NCBI GenBank assembly: GCA_024449915.1 | Contig: JAMZAV010002236.1 | Span: 36,843-100,842, forward strand | Direction of reading: 5' to 3' | Length of the DNA stretch: 64,000 bases | DNA from: Sweltsa coloradensis | Lineage: Eukaryota > Arthropoda > Insecta > Plecoptera > Chloroperlidae | Shown: piece by piece, positions 36,215 to 48,900 of the stretch | How the letters are laid out: each line of letters starts with the position of its first letter | Numbering within the stretch: position 1 is the first letter of the stretch | Translations under genes and position numbers: made by a program | The notes under the pieces: generated by a model | Database searches by the model: none | Told to the model about the DNA's origin: nothing | What the model saw: the letters and a program-made list of their open reading frames with translations, nothing else

Positions 36215-36895
36215 CTAGGCCGATTCGCGAACGCTTTTCTAGTCGCGTTGATGGATGAGCTTTTTTAAAAGTTTTTAGTATGCGTGGGATCTCTTTACTT
36301 TTTCAAGTCTCTGCAAAATAATTTTTGTTATATTAGGATATTAATTGTTATAAAGTAGTATTAATTGCTATGGTAATACCAATCAAGAGAATTAAAATAT
36401 CTGGAGGCCCGAAGATTTGCTTTTTGAACTTTTTGTAGGTGATTGTTGTCAATTTCTATAGTAACTTTTATCATAGGCCTACACCTAAAAAAACTCATAT
36501 TAAAACCTTTATTTCTATGGATTCTGGCTAACTTTTTCAACTTTTTATTTCAAAAGGCAATAAATCACCATTACCTTAATGTCCATGTAAAATATGAACG
36601 TTGTAACCCCACCCGTTTGGACAGAATCGGCCCAAATATCACTAAAATATCGCATTAATAATCGAAAGTTCGATATTCATGAGAAATATTTCTTCTATTA
36701 TGCCAAAAAACATGGCAAGTCTAAGTTCAGGCATTTCGAAGGTCCCCTCCAATTTTCTTCAAGATCGCATGTGCCGTTTACAGACAGAAAAACAAACAAA
36801 CAAACAAACAAAAAACAAAAAACAAACAAACACCCGAGCTAATTCTTTTTGGGGGTCAGTGAAAGAAAATTGAAGTCTTCGCTTCGCTCATCCAA
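36215..36895 (-). mobile_element. Helitron/Helentron-like element, copy H3
   Basis: On the minus strand it starts TTGGATGAGCGAAGCGAAGA and ends with CATCCATCAACGC...AAAGCGTTCGCGAATCGGCCTAG followed by T. It has a CAAA microsatellite at 36784-36835 and the family block GACCTTCGAAATGCCTGAAC. Confidence 0.7.
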
Positions 36896-36949
36896 CTAAT
36901 TACTGTGTTCTGTCTAATTCGTCAGTTTCGGTGACGTAGTGCCTTTTGA

Positions 36950-37215
36950 TAGAAAAAGTTGACAAATTTAGCCAGAATTCAGAGAAATATAGGTTTTAAT
37001 ATAAGCCTTTTACAGGTGTATAATTAACAAGTAACAATAGAAACTTGTCAATAATCACCTACAATGCGTACATAAAGCAAATCTTTGGGCATCAAGATAT
37101 TTTCAATTCTATTGTTAATTGGTATTACCATAGCAAATTAATACTATTCTTTATAAAAATTATCCTAATTTAACAAAAATAATTGCAATGGAACTTAAAG
37201 AAGTATGAGATCCCA
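36950..37215 (+). repeat. Inverted partner of 36280-36545
   Basis: Shares in opposite orientation a 260 bp block with element H3 (for example TTAGCCAGAATTCAGAGAAAT against ATTTCTATGGATTCTGGCTAA, TTGGTATTACCATAGCAA against TTGCTATGGTAATACCAA). It is a fragment of the same family lying next to H3 and together they form a large imperfect hairpin. Confidence 0.75.
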
Positions 37216-37433
37216 CACGGATTGAGGAAAAAAACCGGCCCTGGCGATTTCCAATAAAACGGCCCTGTTTGCTCCCCCCCCCCCCCACAATAATCAGTAG
37301 TTTTTTGTTGAAAAAATCGGCCCTAGCAATTTCCAAAAAATAGTCCTGCCCCCCCCCCTTTTCCCCCTCAATAGTTAGTAGTTTTTTTTTAGAATTTTCT
37401 CGCAAGCTATTTTGTTACGAAGCTGTTTTTTTT

Positions 37434-37482
37434 ATGTGGCGTCTCTGCTTCCAATGCAGAAGGTCCAGGGTTCGATTCATCA
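37434..37482 (+). other. tRNA-like fragment (anticodon arm plus T arm)
   Basis: TCTGC-TTCCAAT-GCAGA forms a five-pair stem with a seven-base loop (anticodon position reads CCA), followed by a GGGTTCGATTC B-box. The D-arm half is missing. It is probably a SINE relic, not a working tRNA gene. Confidence 0.45.
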
Positions 37483-37489
37483 GTTGTTG

Positions 37490-38318
37490 TTGGATGAGCG
37501 TAGCGAGCGTAGCGAGCGAAGCGAAGATTCCATTCACTACACTGGAGAAAAAAATCCGGAATGTTTTTTTTTTTTTTTTTTCTTTTTGTATTTTTGTGTG
37601 TCTGTTAGCACGATTCCGGCTAAACCGATAAGCCAATTGCAATGAAATTTTATGGAGACCTTCGAAATCTCTGAACGAAGAACTGCCACGTTTTGAGAGC
37701 AATCGAAAAATTATTTCTGATGAAAATCGCAATTTTACGATTTTTTTCGATTTTTTGAAAATTTCTTCGACTTATAACATCTACATGCTTTGTCGGATTT
37801 TAATGATTTTTTCACAGAACCTTAATTTTATGAATTTAGGTACTCATGTGAAATTTGAGCGCGATCGAAAAATTATTTCTCAAGAAAATCGAAAGTTTAG
37901 GGGTTTTTTTCTTTGTTTAAACAATTCTTTGACTTATAACACCTACATGCTTTATCCGATGTAATGATTTTTTCACAGAATCTTAATTTAATGAATTAAT
38001 ATATTCGTATGAAATTTGAGCACCATCGAATAATTATTTCTTATGAAAATCAAAATTTTACGATTTTTTTCTTTTTAAACGACGATTAATTAAAAAAATT
38101 TAAAAATAAGAGTTTATTTTTTATTTAATTTAAATTAATTTTAAAAAAATATTCAATTAAGTAATGATTTTTCACAGAACAACAGAAAATCCGCATAAAT
38201 CTTGGCAACTCAATGCACCAATTACGCTTAACGCCGCTTTATCTTCTGTAATTAATAAGATCCAGGTCCTCTAATTACGCTCATCCAACAACGCGGCGGG
38301 ACTTAAGCGTTTTCCTAG
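37490..38318 (+). mobile_element. Helitron/Helentron-like element, copy H4
   Basis: Starts TTGGATGAGCGTAGCGAGCG and ends CATCCAACAACGCGGCGGG...AAGCGTTTTCCTAG followed by T. The base before TTGG is G here, which helps fix the target rule. Inside are the TTCCGGCTAAACCGATA and TTTTTTCACAGAACCTTAAT blocks. Confidence 0.75.
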
Positions 38319-38364
38319 TTTTAGGAATGTGTAAAATGGTGACTTTGGAGCCGTCCAAGCAACG

Positions 38365-38630
38365 AGGCACAGAATAAATATAAATTTATTCCGAATCGGC
38401 CTTGTTGATTCTGGCGTTGATCCGCGGGTGTTCGCACTGTCCATACCATCTTTGGGTTTCTAGAAACCCAAAGATACCACTGATCCTATTAAAAATATCG
38501 ATCTTTGATTGGTTATCGCTCACCCGTCGATTGCTTCGGGGCCTACAGGGTTGGCTTGGTCGCTTTGTTTACTGTCCCCCACTGAAAATCAGTTATATGA
38601 CTGAGAGGGTAGACTCCAAATACGAATTTA
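38365..38630 (+). mobile_element. Short retroposon-like repeat Q, copy 2
   Basis: As copy 1, and adjacent to the 5' end of H5. Unlike the other two copies it carries a 28 bp perfect palindrome at 38448-38475 with ACC on both sides, inserted between CATACC and ACTG of the consensus. Confidence 0.75.
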
Positions 38631-39397
38631 TTGGATGAGCGTATAGCGAGCGAAGCGAAGATTCCATTTCACTTCACTGGAGAAAAAAAATCCGGAATGT
38701 TCTTTTTTCTTTCTTTTATTTCTGTATTTTTGTGTGTTTGTTAACACGGTTCCGGCTAAACCAATACTCCAATTGCGATGAAATTTTATGGAGGCCTTCG
38801 AAATCTCTGAACTTAGAACTGCCACGGTTTGAGCGCAATCGGGAAATTTTTTCTCATAAAAAACGAAATTTTACGATTTTTTTCGAATTTTAAAAAAAAT
38901 TCTTCGACTTATAACTCCTACATGCTTTATCCGAATGTAATGATTTTTTCACAGAACCTTAATTTTATGAATTTAGATATTCGTGTGAAATTTGAGCGTA
39001 ATCGAAAAATTATTTCTCATGAAAATCGAAATTTTACGTTTTTTTTTCTTTTTTAAAACAATTCTTTGACTTAAAAACACCTACATGCTTTATCCTATTT
39101 TAATGATTTTTTCATAGAACCTTAATTTATAAATTTAATATATTTGTGTTAAATTCGAGCGCAATCAAATAACTATTTCTTATGAAAATTGCAATTTTAC
39201 GATTTTGTTTCTTTTTATAATACGATTAATTTAAAAAAATCAGTTGATTTTTTATTAAATTGAATTTATTTTAAAAAAAATCTTCGACTAAGTAATGATT
39301 TTTTCACAGAACAACAGAAAATCCGCATAACACATGGCAGCTAAATGCACCAATTACGCTCATCCAACAACGCGGCGGGACTTAGGCGTTTTCCTAG
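38631..39397 (+). mobile_element. Helitron/Helentron-like element, copy H5
   Basis: Starts TTGGATGAGCGTATAGCGAG and ends CATCCAACAACGCGGCGGG...GGCGTTTTCCTAG followed by T. It is closely related to H4, including its GAACAACAGAAAATCCGCAT block near the 3' end. Confidence 0.76.
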
Positions 39398-39979
39398 TTC
39401 TAAGAACAGCATATTACCTGATTGATGATTAATACATAGATAGGTATTTCATATCTATGGATAATATGAATGTAGGGGGCCCCAAAAACCTTTCAGCCCT
39501 ACCGACCGGCCTTCTGGCATTTGTCCGGTCGACAGAGTAAAATTGGACAGAAATGTCAACCAAAAAGCTCAACCATCAACGCAAACTAAAAAACCCGTTC
39601 GCAAGCGGCCTAGTTTATCAAAATTTTAAAGCCCTTCTGTCGAAACATAGAAAACCCCGCATTCTTCACATTTTAACGTGTTTGGTGTTTGCCAGGTTGC
39701 AACAGCATGCTGGTTTATCGCGCGGAGTCGGTGCAGAGCATAGACATCCTATAAATTGGCTAGCCCCAGCAGTCGGGGTCCACTTCCGGTACAATTAGAA
39801 GCCATCTTAAAATGACAGTTTACATGTTAATCAAAGGGGAGCGATTTGTGGCCAAATAGTTCTCAAGATTGCCGCCAGGTTGACAGGTAAGCATACTAGC
39901 CTTTAACACCAAATGACTACTGTGTCAAATGTGCTATATACCACTCACCATCCACTTCACACAGTGAGTTTTTAGACAA
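39398..39979. other. Spacer, no gene recognised
   Basis: The 39553-39798 frame (81 codons, basic) has no recognised domain. It may be the 5' part of the LINE that follows. Confidence 0.35.
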
Positions 39980-42560
39980 CTTTACAGTTTGGCTCGAAAA
40001 CAATAGTAGTTAAAAGAGAAGATATAGTCATCACAGGAGATTTTAATATTGATATGAATAAACAATCGTTCTACTCGAAAAAAACTTAGTAATGGATACA
40101 AATTAGGTGACTGAAAGTGGTAAATAAGTTTACAACAAGAACAACAATTAACTCTAGTACCCAAATTGATCTCATACTCAGAAAATATTGTAAATATAGA
40201 AAGTAAAACAGTTGATAATTATAAGGTTGCAGACCACGAAAAACGATTGTCTGTACTTTTTTAATGCCAAAGCAAACTTATACAAGTGATAACAAAAATA
40301 AAAACTACAGTGAAAGAAGTCAAACTTTATAAAAGAATGGACTATATGGAATTAAATTCAATGTGTCAAGAAAATTAAATTTAAAACTTGATACACAATG
40401 TACAAACTACGAGCAATGCGCTTCTAACTTTATAATGATATAAAAGACTGCTTTAAATAGCATCGTTCCAAAAAAAAATTATTAGAAAAAAGAGCATGAA
40501 CAAAACCCATGGATGAATAACCCAAGACATTTTTGATTGTCTAACCAACGAAATCAACTATGGAAAGAAAGTGTAAATTTAGCGTTTCAATATCGAACAA
40601 TGAAGAAAATCAAAGACAGAATCAACAAAATTGGAGAGATTACAACAAAGCTAGAAATCAGTATTCAAATGTTAGACGAAGAACGGAGAGACAATACATG
40701 GAGGGAAAATTGATGAATGTAAAGGAAACCCAAACAATGTGGGGTTAACTTTGAAACATATTATAAGCTCAAAAGATAAAGTAAAAAAGATAATATTCAA
40801 AAAATGTTACTTTCGAAAACAATAACCCACTTACCACAGTGGCAAATAAACTAAAGGGTTTTTTCTAGTAAAAGTATTCAAGAACTTGAACAGTGATCCC
40901 AGAAGTACCAAATTTTGATTTATACAAAAAAGTTAAAAGAAATTTCCCCCAAATAGTTCATCACTTACGGAATATAAGCTCATGGACAGCACAAGACTTA
41001 AAGAGAATTGTAATAAAAACCTTAAGATAGCTGGTACAGGTGATGAGATATCAGTTGAAACTTTCAAGAAAAATACTGCCAAGCATGTGAAAATGTCCTT
41101 AAAATTATTAATGCATCAATAAAAACAAGTAAAGTTCCATCAAGCTGAAAAAAACAACAATAATGAATACCAAAGATAGATAATCCAAAAACTAAAGACA
41201 TTAGACCTATCAAATTTTACCTCTTACGAGAAGATTTTAGAAATTTGGATACATGAACAGCTTATCGATATTTGAAGAAAAATCTTTTACTTATGTGAAA
41301 AATTTTGGTTTCGAAGACATGATCAACAAACTGCCCTTTAGTGGATTTTCTCCAATGGAGAATGCCTAACGATAAGAAATTGTTTTAGCGATCATTGGAC
41401 ACAAACGTGCTTTGAAACAGTATCTAGCCAATCCTTATACAAAAACTCATGGGACAACGGGGTTACGGAGATGCTCTGAAATGGCCTTGAAAACTATTGC
41501 AAGACAGAACACAATTGTAAAATGTGGCGAATTATCAGACCCCTATACAAAATAATATTGGTGTTCAGCAGGGTTCAGTACTTGCAGCTTTGCTCTATAC
41601 ATTTATAAAATGATAAGGAAATTTCGTCACAACCGTTATAGTGGTTTAGTATGCCGATGATTTCCCTGTGTATATCATCTCTGACAAACTAAAACGAAGC
41701 AATACAAATGTTAAATTATGATCTGCAAATCATCCCTGACATTTTTTAAAGCTAATAAATTGAAAATGTCACCCAGATAAAAAAAAATTTGCCATACTGA
41801 TACTAGCTCAGCTGTAATGAGAGACCAAATACTAAAAAAATATCAGCAAAGTAAACATCGAAGAAAAAATTTGTTTTCAAGACTATTTTAAGTACTTAGG
41901 AGTCATGGTAGACTATTTTCTTACTTTCAAAGAACAATAAGATACATGTCAAAGAAACTTGCTTTAAAAAATAGGTTTATGCGAAGAAATTGTTGGAAAT
42001 TATCAATGTGGGTGCGTTTGACTAGTTTATAACACCATTGTTGCTCCACATTTTCACTATTGTCCTACCATTCTTATGGACATAAATAAAAAGTGACCTT
42101 GATATTTCTCCAAAAAAATTCAAAACAAAGGCATGAGGGCAACTCTTCAATGTCACAGACTAACACACAGAATGGACATGCTCGAGCAACTTCAGTGGCT
42201 TAGTGTGAACAATTAAATCAACTACAAAGTTTTATTTTCATTAAGAAGTGATGTGCAACCAAGAGTACTCATACTTCTCAGAATTCTACAAACACAATAA
42301 TGATTTGCATGATCATCATACTAGAGCGCTCAAGATTTTTACATGCCTACTCAAAAAAAAGTGCTGTGTGCAAAAATCCCTGTTTGTAAATGGATTAAAA
42401 AATTCAATGAGTTACCTAAAAATCTAAAATGTTGGTGGGTAAAAAAACAAATTTTAAAAGTGCTATACAACAATGGTGCAAATAAGTTTCCACTTGTCTA
42501 AAGAAGAAATATCAAGTATGTACGACCAGAAAAAATAGCAGAGTCTAGCTGCTAAAAAGA
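39980..42560 (+). pseudogene. Highly decayed LINE with endonuclease and reverse transcriptase traces
   Basis: DIVITGDFNIDMN near 40025 is the APE-type endonuclease GDFN motif. IDLI follows near 40165 and IRPI near 41203. GVQQGSVLAALLYTFI near 41562 and YADDF near 41650 are reverse transcriptase boxes. Every frame is broken by stops, so this is an old dead copy. Orientation is the same as RBBP5. Confidence 0.75.
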
Positions 42561-42699
42561 AGATTTTACTACTACTAAATTCCCTTATGCAATCACTTCG
42601 TATTGTTTCTTTTTTTTAATACCATGCTGCACAAGCTAAAACCATATCAAACAATCCAGTAAAATACTTTATTGCATTAAAAAAGCATAAATTAAAACA

Positions 42700-42984
42700 C
42701 CAAATCGCCATCTTGAAATGGGCCCGGTTGAGTCTTCAATTGCTACGCTCGCGCCTGTGCGGAGGTATAGGAGACTGCTAATCTAGCCTACTATAGGGGT
42801 TTAATATCAATGGTGCAGAGCGCAGCACAGATGTTGTGCGCAACTTGTTGGTTTGAAATTGAAAGAGAAGACGCCATTTTGGCCCATGGCCGGTCGGCAT
42901 CTTCTGGTTTATTGTGCAGCACGTTGTGTAATTTTCAATTTTATGCATTCCGTTCTCGCCGATCAGGCATTTAAGTGATTTGTA
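42700..42984 (+). promoter_or_regulatory. Putative RBBP5 5' UTR and promoter region
   Basis: GC content rises just upstream of the RBBP5 start codon, with GGCCATTTTGGCCCATGGCC-like and GCCATTTT words near 42880. No TATA box was seen at a sensible distance, as expected for a housekeeping chromatin gene. The transcription start is not determinable. Confidence 0.4.
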
Positions 42985-45888
42985 ATGAATCTTGAGCTTC
43001 TTGGTAAGTGTTTAACGATAATTAAGTTCAAGGCTAGGGCCTACATATTAATTGTGTCGTATCTTTCTTAGCCTAGCCCTAGGCCTAGAAGACTTGGGAG
43101 ACCCACCCGTCTCTCGTGCAATGCGAGCATGAAATGTTGATGAACAAATAAGGTTAGAGCCCAGGCCTAGGGCCTAGTTCCTGATAGCTTAGGCCCCCAC
43201 AGGTATCCCTTTGGAGAGTGGTTCACGCCCTGACGAGCCGTGAATGTAAGGCTAAATTCTCGCTTCAATTTTGCCGATCCCGGTAATGCGCATGCGCGAG
43301 CAATTTGGTAATTCTTCTGTAAACCGTAGTGGAAAAAACGAAAATATGTTTATTAATGCCCAGTTCACATAAAGTCGTACCGGGTAAAGTTAAGCTAGGC
43401 CTAGCTAGACCTAGGGCCTAGTTATAAGAAGCAGCATCTGGAAAAAGCATAGACCCTAGGGAACACATACACCACGTTTATCACGGTAAAACTACAGTAG
43501 GCCTATAGGGTAGGGTTACCATAAGTGTCTCAGCAAAAAAGAGGACATTTCGTTCACAGACATTCGCAGACTAGGACTAGGCCTACAAGGGGTCTGGGGC
43601 GGAGCCCCAGCCGCCGGAGGCGAAATTTTTTTTTGACATTTTTACTGTCAGGATAGCGTTTAGAGCGATCTGAACAAGGGTCAAGGAAGGACAGTGGTGC
43701 CGACGCCTTTTAAATTCAGGGGTTATTTTTTAAATGAACACTACATTTTATGACAAAACTAAGACAAGTGGCCTAGGTCTACAACACTTCCTAACGTACG
43801 CCGTACGACGTGGACACAAGGCACAAAACGTACGGAAATGGTAACTAAATCACGTGATAGTAGGCCTACACTGCTTGCTGCACAGCCTGGCGTGTTGTGA
43901 CACGCTCGGACATGATCGGCTGCTCGTATTCGGCGATTTACGGTCGTTGGATCATCGTGGTTGGATGGTAAGTGAGGGGGCGGAAGGGTGCGCATGCGCC
44001 TCTGCATGGAATTGAGTGAAATAACCGGACATTTGCATTATTTTGAAAAAACCGCCCGGACAGACATCAAAAAAGAGGACATGTCCGGCTTTAACCGGAC
44101 GTATGGTAACCCTAGTATCTAGGGTAGGTCCTAGGCCTACCCCGCTTCGCGCGCAAATTTTTCAACGAATACTAACAACCGCGTAACAACAAGTATCTTC
44201 AACCTCGTTTTTAACGGAAAAGATTTCGGGCGCGCTCTAATCAATTATATCCTAGAACTAGCGCGGCGCACTGTAGCCAGCGGAAAGTTCGGCTATCCTA
44301 TTCCTAGCGTAAGTAGTTGTTAATAGGTAAAGTAGTAACAAGGCAAATTTATTGTTTTGGTCCTAGTTTCTATCGCATTGTGTAAGTTGGCTGCAGTGGA
44401 GATGCGCGCGCACGTCGGTTTGAACCGGGGTACCCTATACTGTAGTATTACCTTTATCACTCGAGCCGAGTCCGGACTGAAACATACAAACTGACCTGAG
44501 TACGATCTGAAATCGCCTGCTAAACACCTCGGTACAGACTGAGTCCAGCTCGGTAACGAAGCCGCGCAGAGCTCGGTTGTGCGGGCTGAGATATGCGTAA
44601 TAAACGCAAGCAAACTCAAATGACAGCTCACGGCCATCTTTATAATTAAATCACCTTAAAGAAATCTACGAGACAGTGTGCTAGCCGCCCGCGTTCCACT
44701 AATCGATTAGTCGTGAAGCAGCAGCTTGACATTAAGTATCTAGTGGACCCTGAGCTGATGTCATTCACGTTTAACAATCGGTGATATTTTGTAAAACCAC
44801 GCCCCCGTTGAGTACGAACTGAGTTCGTATAATCTAGTTCGGACTCGGCCCGTGTGGTAAACGTTAGTGAACTGAACTGAAAATTCAGTTCGCACCCAAG
44901 TCAGTCCGGACTCGGCTCGAGTGATAAATGTGGTAATAATAATATTGTTCACATAGTCCCTACTGTCATAAGGTTTAGTTGTATGGTAAAGCCCAGTTCA
45001 CGTAAAGTAGTACTTGTTTAGTCGTAGGCCTAGGCCTAGTTATGTACATAAGAAGCAGATGAAGCATAGGGAACACATATTATTGTTTACATAGGCCTAC
45101 TGTCACAAGGTTTAGTCGTAGGCCTATGGTGTAGTCGTACCGGTAGTCATAAGCAAGTTGAAAATGTTCATCTTTCTTACGACTAAACCACAAATTCCTA
45201 GGACTAGCAAATCAGAACTTGATACATCATATTCATAACAGACCAATGAGATGATACCTACTTTCAGAGTCAGTGATGCAACTATGATGAGTCAGTTGAG
45301 ACTTTGAGAGACTGCAATTTGGTTCCCGATTCTATCAAGGTTTTACACGAATGACGTCGTATCTAAATGCCAAAGAGCTTCGACAAAATAACGACGCATC
45401 TTTACGCGAAGTTCTTTGTTAAAACTGGGAACCACGCCCTCAAAATCTTATAGCCTACTGCCTACCATACGACTAGGACAAAACCTTACCACTTTACAAC
45501 CCTCGACAATCCCACTCGCAATTTGCAAGTGAAAATTTGTTGCTTGCGAGTTGGCAAATTGACACTAGGGATGGGAAAAAGTGTTTAATTTCCTAAACGT
45601 TTAACCCCTTAAAATTTTTTTATAAATTTTAGGTGGGCGGAGGCCTAGGTTTTACAACAAAAATCGTAATTTTGTACTTATGACCTGCCGACGAGTAATT
45701 AACAACGGTTTTATTCTCACACTCGCATTTAATGACCCGGCACTTCCACCATGTGTAACAGATAAGATGCCTTAACACAGCCTGGGACCCGGCACCTCCA
45801 CCAAAATTACGCACTTTTAGAAAATTTTTGGCCTAATTTGTTAGTCTGTGTTTGTGTAGGCTCCGAAAGTGATACAAAAACATTTCGT

Positions 45889-45923
<35 letters not shown>

Positions 45924-48900
45924 GCTAGGCTATCACGTTTGTATACGTTTATTTAAAACACTGAACGTTTAAACTCTACATGCGCGTTTAAAGTGGCTCG
46001 AGCGAGTGTACCAACGGACTCAAGAGTAGGCCTATAATATTATTATTCAGCTACATCTGATAAAATAGGGCCTACTTGGTATTTTTATATCAGATACAGG
46101 GCTCAAAAATTCCCATGCCCGAGTTACCCGGGCCCCGGGGCAACTAACACTCCAGGCACGGGCAACTATAATTTATAGTTAGTTGCCCGTACGGGCAACC
46201 AACAAATTCGGTTAAAAACTCGAATTGCGTAAGATTTCATCGACAGGCGACAGACGCTCGACGTAGTTCCAAGCACTTGCCACAGGCTGCACCACACACC
46301 ACTACAATCTCATTTCAATCGATATCGACCTTTCGACTTTACCCATGATTCACTGCTGTCGAGAAAATGGAGATCCGAGACTTGTTTATGCCTAACTTCT
46401 CCGTTTCGTAAAATTCCAACCATTTCTGACACTTTTAAACTATTGCGTAATATTGAACCATTCTTTAATGGATATACAGAACTTTTTTAACTGTAGGCCT
46501 AGTGGAGTAGCTTCAACGTCTCTGACTACGCCTACTTTAAGCCACTCACAATTAACGAAGATGAGATAGGCCTAGGCCTAGCTAATGAACCTGTCAAAAA
46601 GGTAAAATATGACTGAGAGTATGATAAAAAGCGGGTGCGTAAAGTTAATGACTCGCGGCTATTGTTAAAATGAAGAAAATTGTTGTACATTATATTAAAA
46701 GAAAGAACATTATTGTGTCAACCTTGAATTGAGTCTGGGCAACTAAAATTTTGGGCCACTTGACCGGCTGGGCAAGTAGATTTTTTAAAATTTGTCAAGC
46801 CCTGAGATAATTTTACAACTGTAGGCCTAATTTATTTTACTACTGTATGGTAAGTATTAATATATTTTTAATTGTTACATTTTAGGAAAACATATTTATT
46901 TTCATTTCTTATTGGTAGGCTACAGTTGCTAACTGACTAGTAGGCCTAAGTATTTGCCAACCTCGGAAATCGAAACGTTTCATCAAAATAACACGTTAAT
47001 CACTTAATTACCTATTGGGCCTATGGACGAAATAATGCTGTGTTCGTTAAACACTAGGAAGCTTCGCAAACGCTTTTTCAGGCGCGTTCTTGGATGAGCG
47101 TAATTGGTGCATTGAGCTGCCATGTGTTATGCGGATTTTCTGTTGTTCTGTGAAAAAATCATTACTTAGGCCTAGTCGAAGATTTTTTTTTAGTTAAATT
47201 AAATTAAATAAAAAATTAACTTAGGGCCTAAATTTTTAATTAGGCCTAGGGGTAATCGTAATAAAAAATAAAAAAAATCGTAAAATTGCAATTTTCATAA
47301 GAAATACCTAATTATTCAATTGCGCTCAAATTTAACACGAATATATTAATTGGATGAGCGTAGCGAGCGAAGCGAAGATTCCATTGAACTACACTGGAGA
47401 AAAAAATCCGGGATGTTTTTCTCTTTTTTTTCTTTTTTTCTGTTTGTATTTTTGTGTGTCTGTTAGCACGATTCCGGCTAAAGCGATACTCCAATTGCGA
47501 TGAAATTTTATGGGGACCTTCGAAATCTCTTAACTTAGAACTGCCACGTTTTTGAGCGCAATCAAAAAATTATTTCTCATGAAAATCGCAATTTTTTCGA
47601 TTTTAAAAACATTTCTTCGACTGATAACACCTAGGCCTACATGCTTTATCCGATTGTAATGATTTTTTCACAGAACCTTTAAATAAATAAATAAATTGTA
47701 TTTAGAGTCTACCCACTCAGTTATGTAACTGATTTTCAGTGGGGGACTTTAAATCAAAGCGACCAAGCCAACCCTGTAGGCCCCGACGCAATCGACGAGT
47801 GAGCGATAACCAACCAAAGATCGATATTTTTAATAGGAAATATAGCAATCAGTGGTATGGACAGTGCGAATATCCGCAAATCAACGCCAGAATCAACAAG
47901 GCCGATTCAGAACAACTCTGAATTTATTATGTGCTTGGTGACCTTTATTTTATGAATTAATATATTCGTGTGAAATGTGAGCGTATTCGAAAAATTATTT
48001 CTTATGAAAATCACAATTTTACGATTGTTTTCGATTTTGTAAATTTCAACTTAACATCTACTACATGCTTTAACCAATTGTTCTGATTTTTTCACAGAAC
48101 CTTAATTTTATGAATTAATATATTCGTGTGAAATTTGAGCGTAATTGTAAAATTATTTCTTAATAAAATCTCAATTTTGCTTGTTTTCGTTTAAACAAAA
48201 TTATGCTCATCCAACAACGCGCCTAAAAAAGCGTTTGCAAAACTTCCTAGTTCATAAAATTAAGGTTCTGTGAAAAAATCATTACAATAGGATAAAGCAT
48301 GTAGGCCTAGGTGTTATAAGTCAAAGAATTGTAGGCCTAAAAAAAAAAAAAAAACTTCATGAGAAATAATTTTCCGATTATGCTCAAATTCCATTTGAGT
48401 ATCTTAATTCATAAAATTAAGGTTCTGTGAAAAAATCATTAAAATCGGATAAAGCAATGTAGGTGTTATTATAAGTTGAAGATATTTAAAAAAAATAAAA
48501 ATAAAATCGTAAAATTGCGATTTTTATGAGAAATAATTTTCTGATTGCGCTCAAAAACGTGGCAGTTCTAAGTTCAGAGATTTCGAAGACCTCCAGAAAA
48601 TTTCATCGCAATTGGAGTATCGGTTTAGCCGGAATCGTGTTAACAAACACACAAAAATACAAACAAAAAAGAAAAACATTCCGGATTTTTTTCTCCAGCG
48701 TAGTGAAATGGAATCTTTGCTTCGCTCGCTACGCTCATCCAATTAAACATACAATATGATTGGCTTTCATGTAATTATACACAATAAATATACGATATGT
48801 AATAGTTGGAAACTTCTTCTTGAGAGTTTGGCCAACCTGATATTTAACTTGGCAACATGGCACGGGCTGGCTTCCCATTCAGACCGAGTGGATGCGTCAA

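Larger units (their letters stand above)
47054..48742 (-). mobile_element. Helitron/Helentron-like element split by another copy (H6+H8)
   Basis: Minus-strand copy: its 3' end CTAG is at 47054-47057 (hairpin AACGCGCC...GGCGTTTG in reverse view) and its 5' TTGGATGAGCGTAGCGAGCG is at 48742. It is interrupted by plus-strand copy H7 at 47350-48250. Removing H7 rejoins the consensus ATGAATTAATATATTCGTG without gain or loss of a base. Confidence 0.78.

Noticed and set aside
43511..44114. Firm hAT assignment
   Set aside because: Flanking 8-mers match at only 4 of 8 positions, so only a fold-back element is claimed.
47739..47921. Frame in intron 1
   Set aside because: Falls entirely inside repeat Q copy 3.
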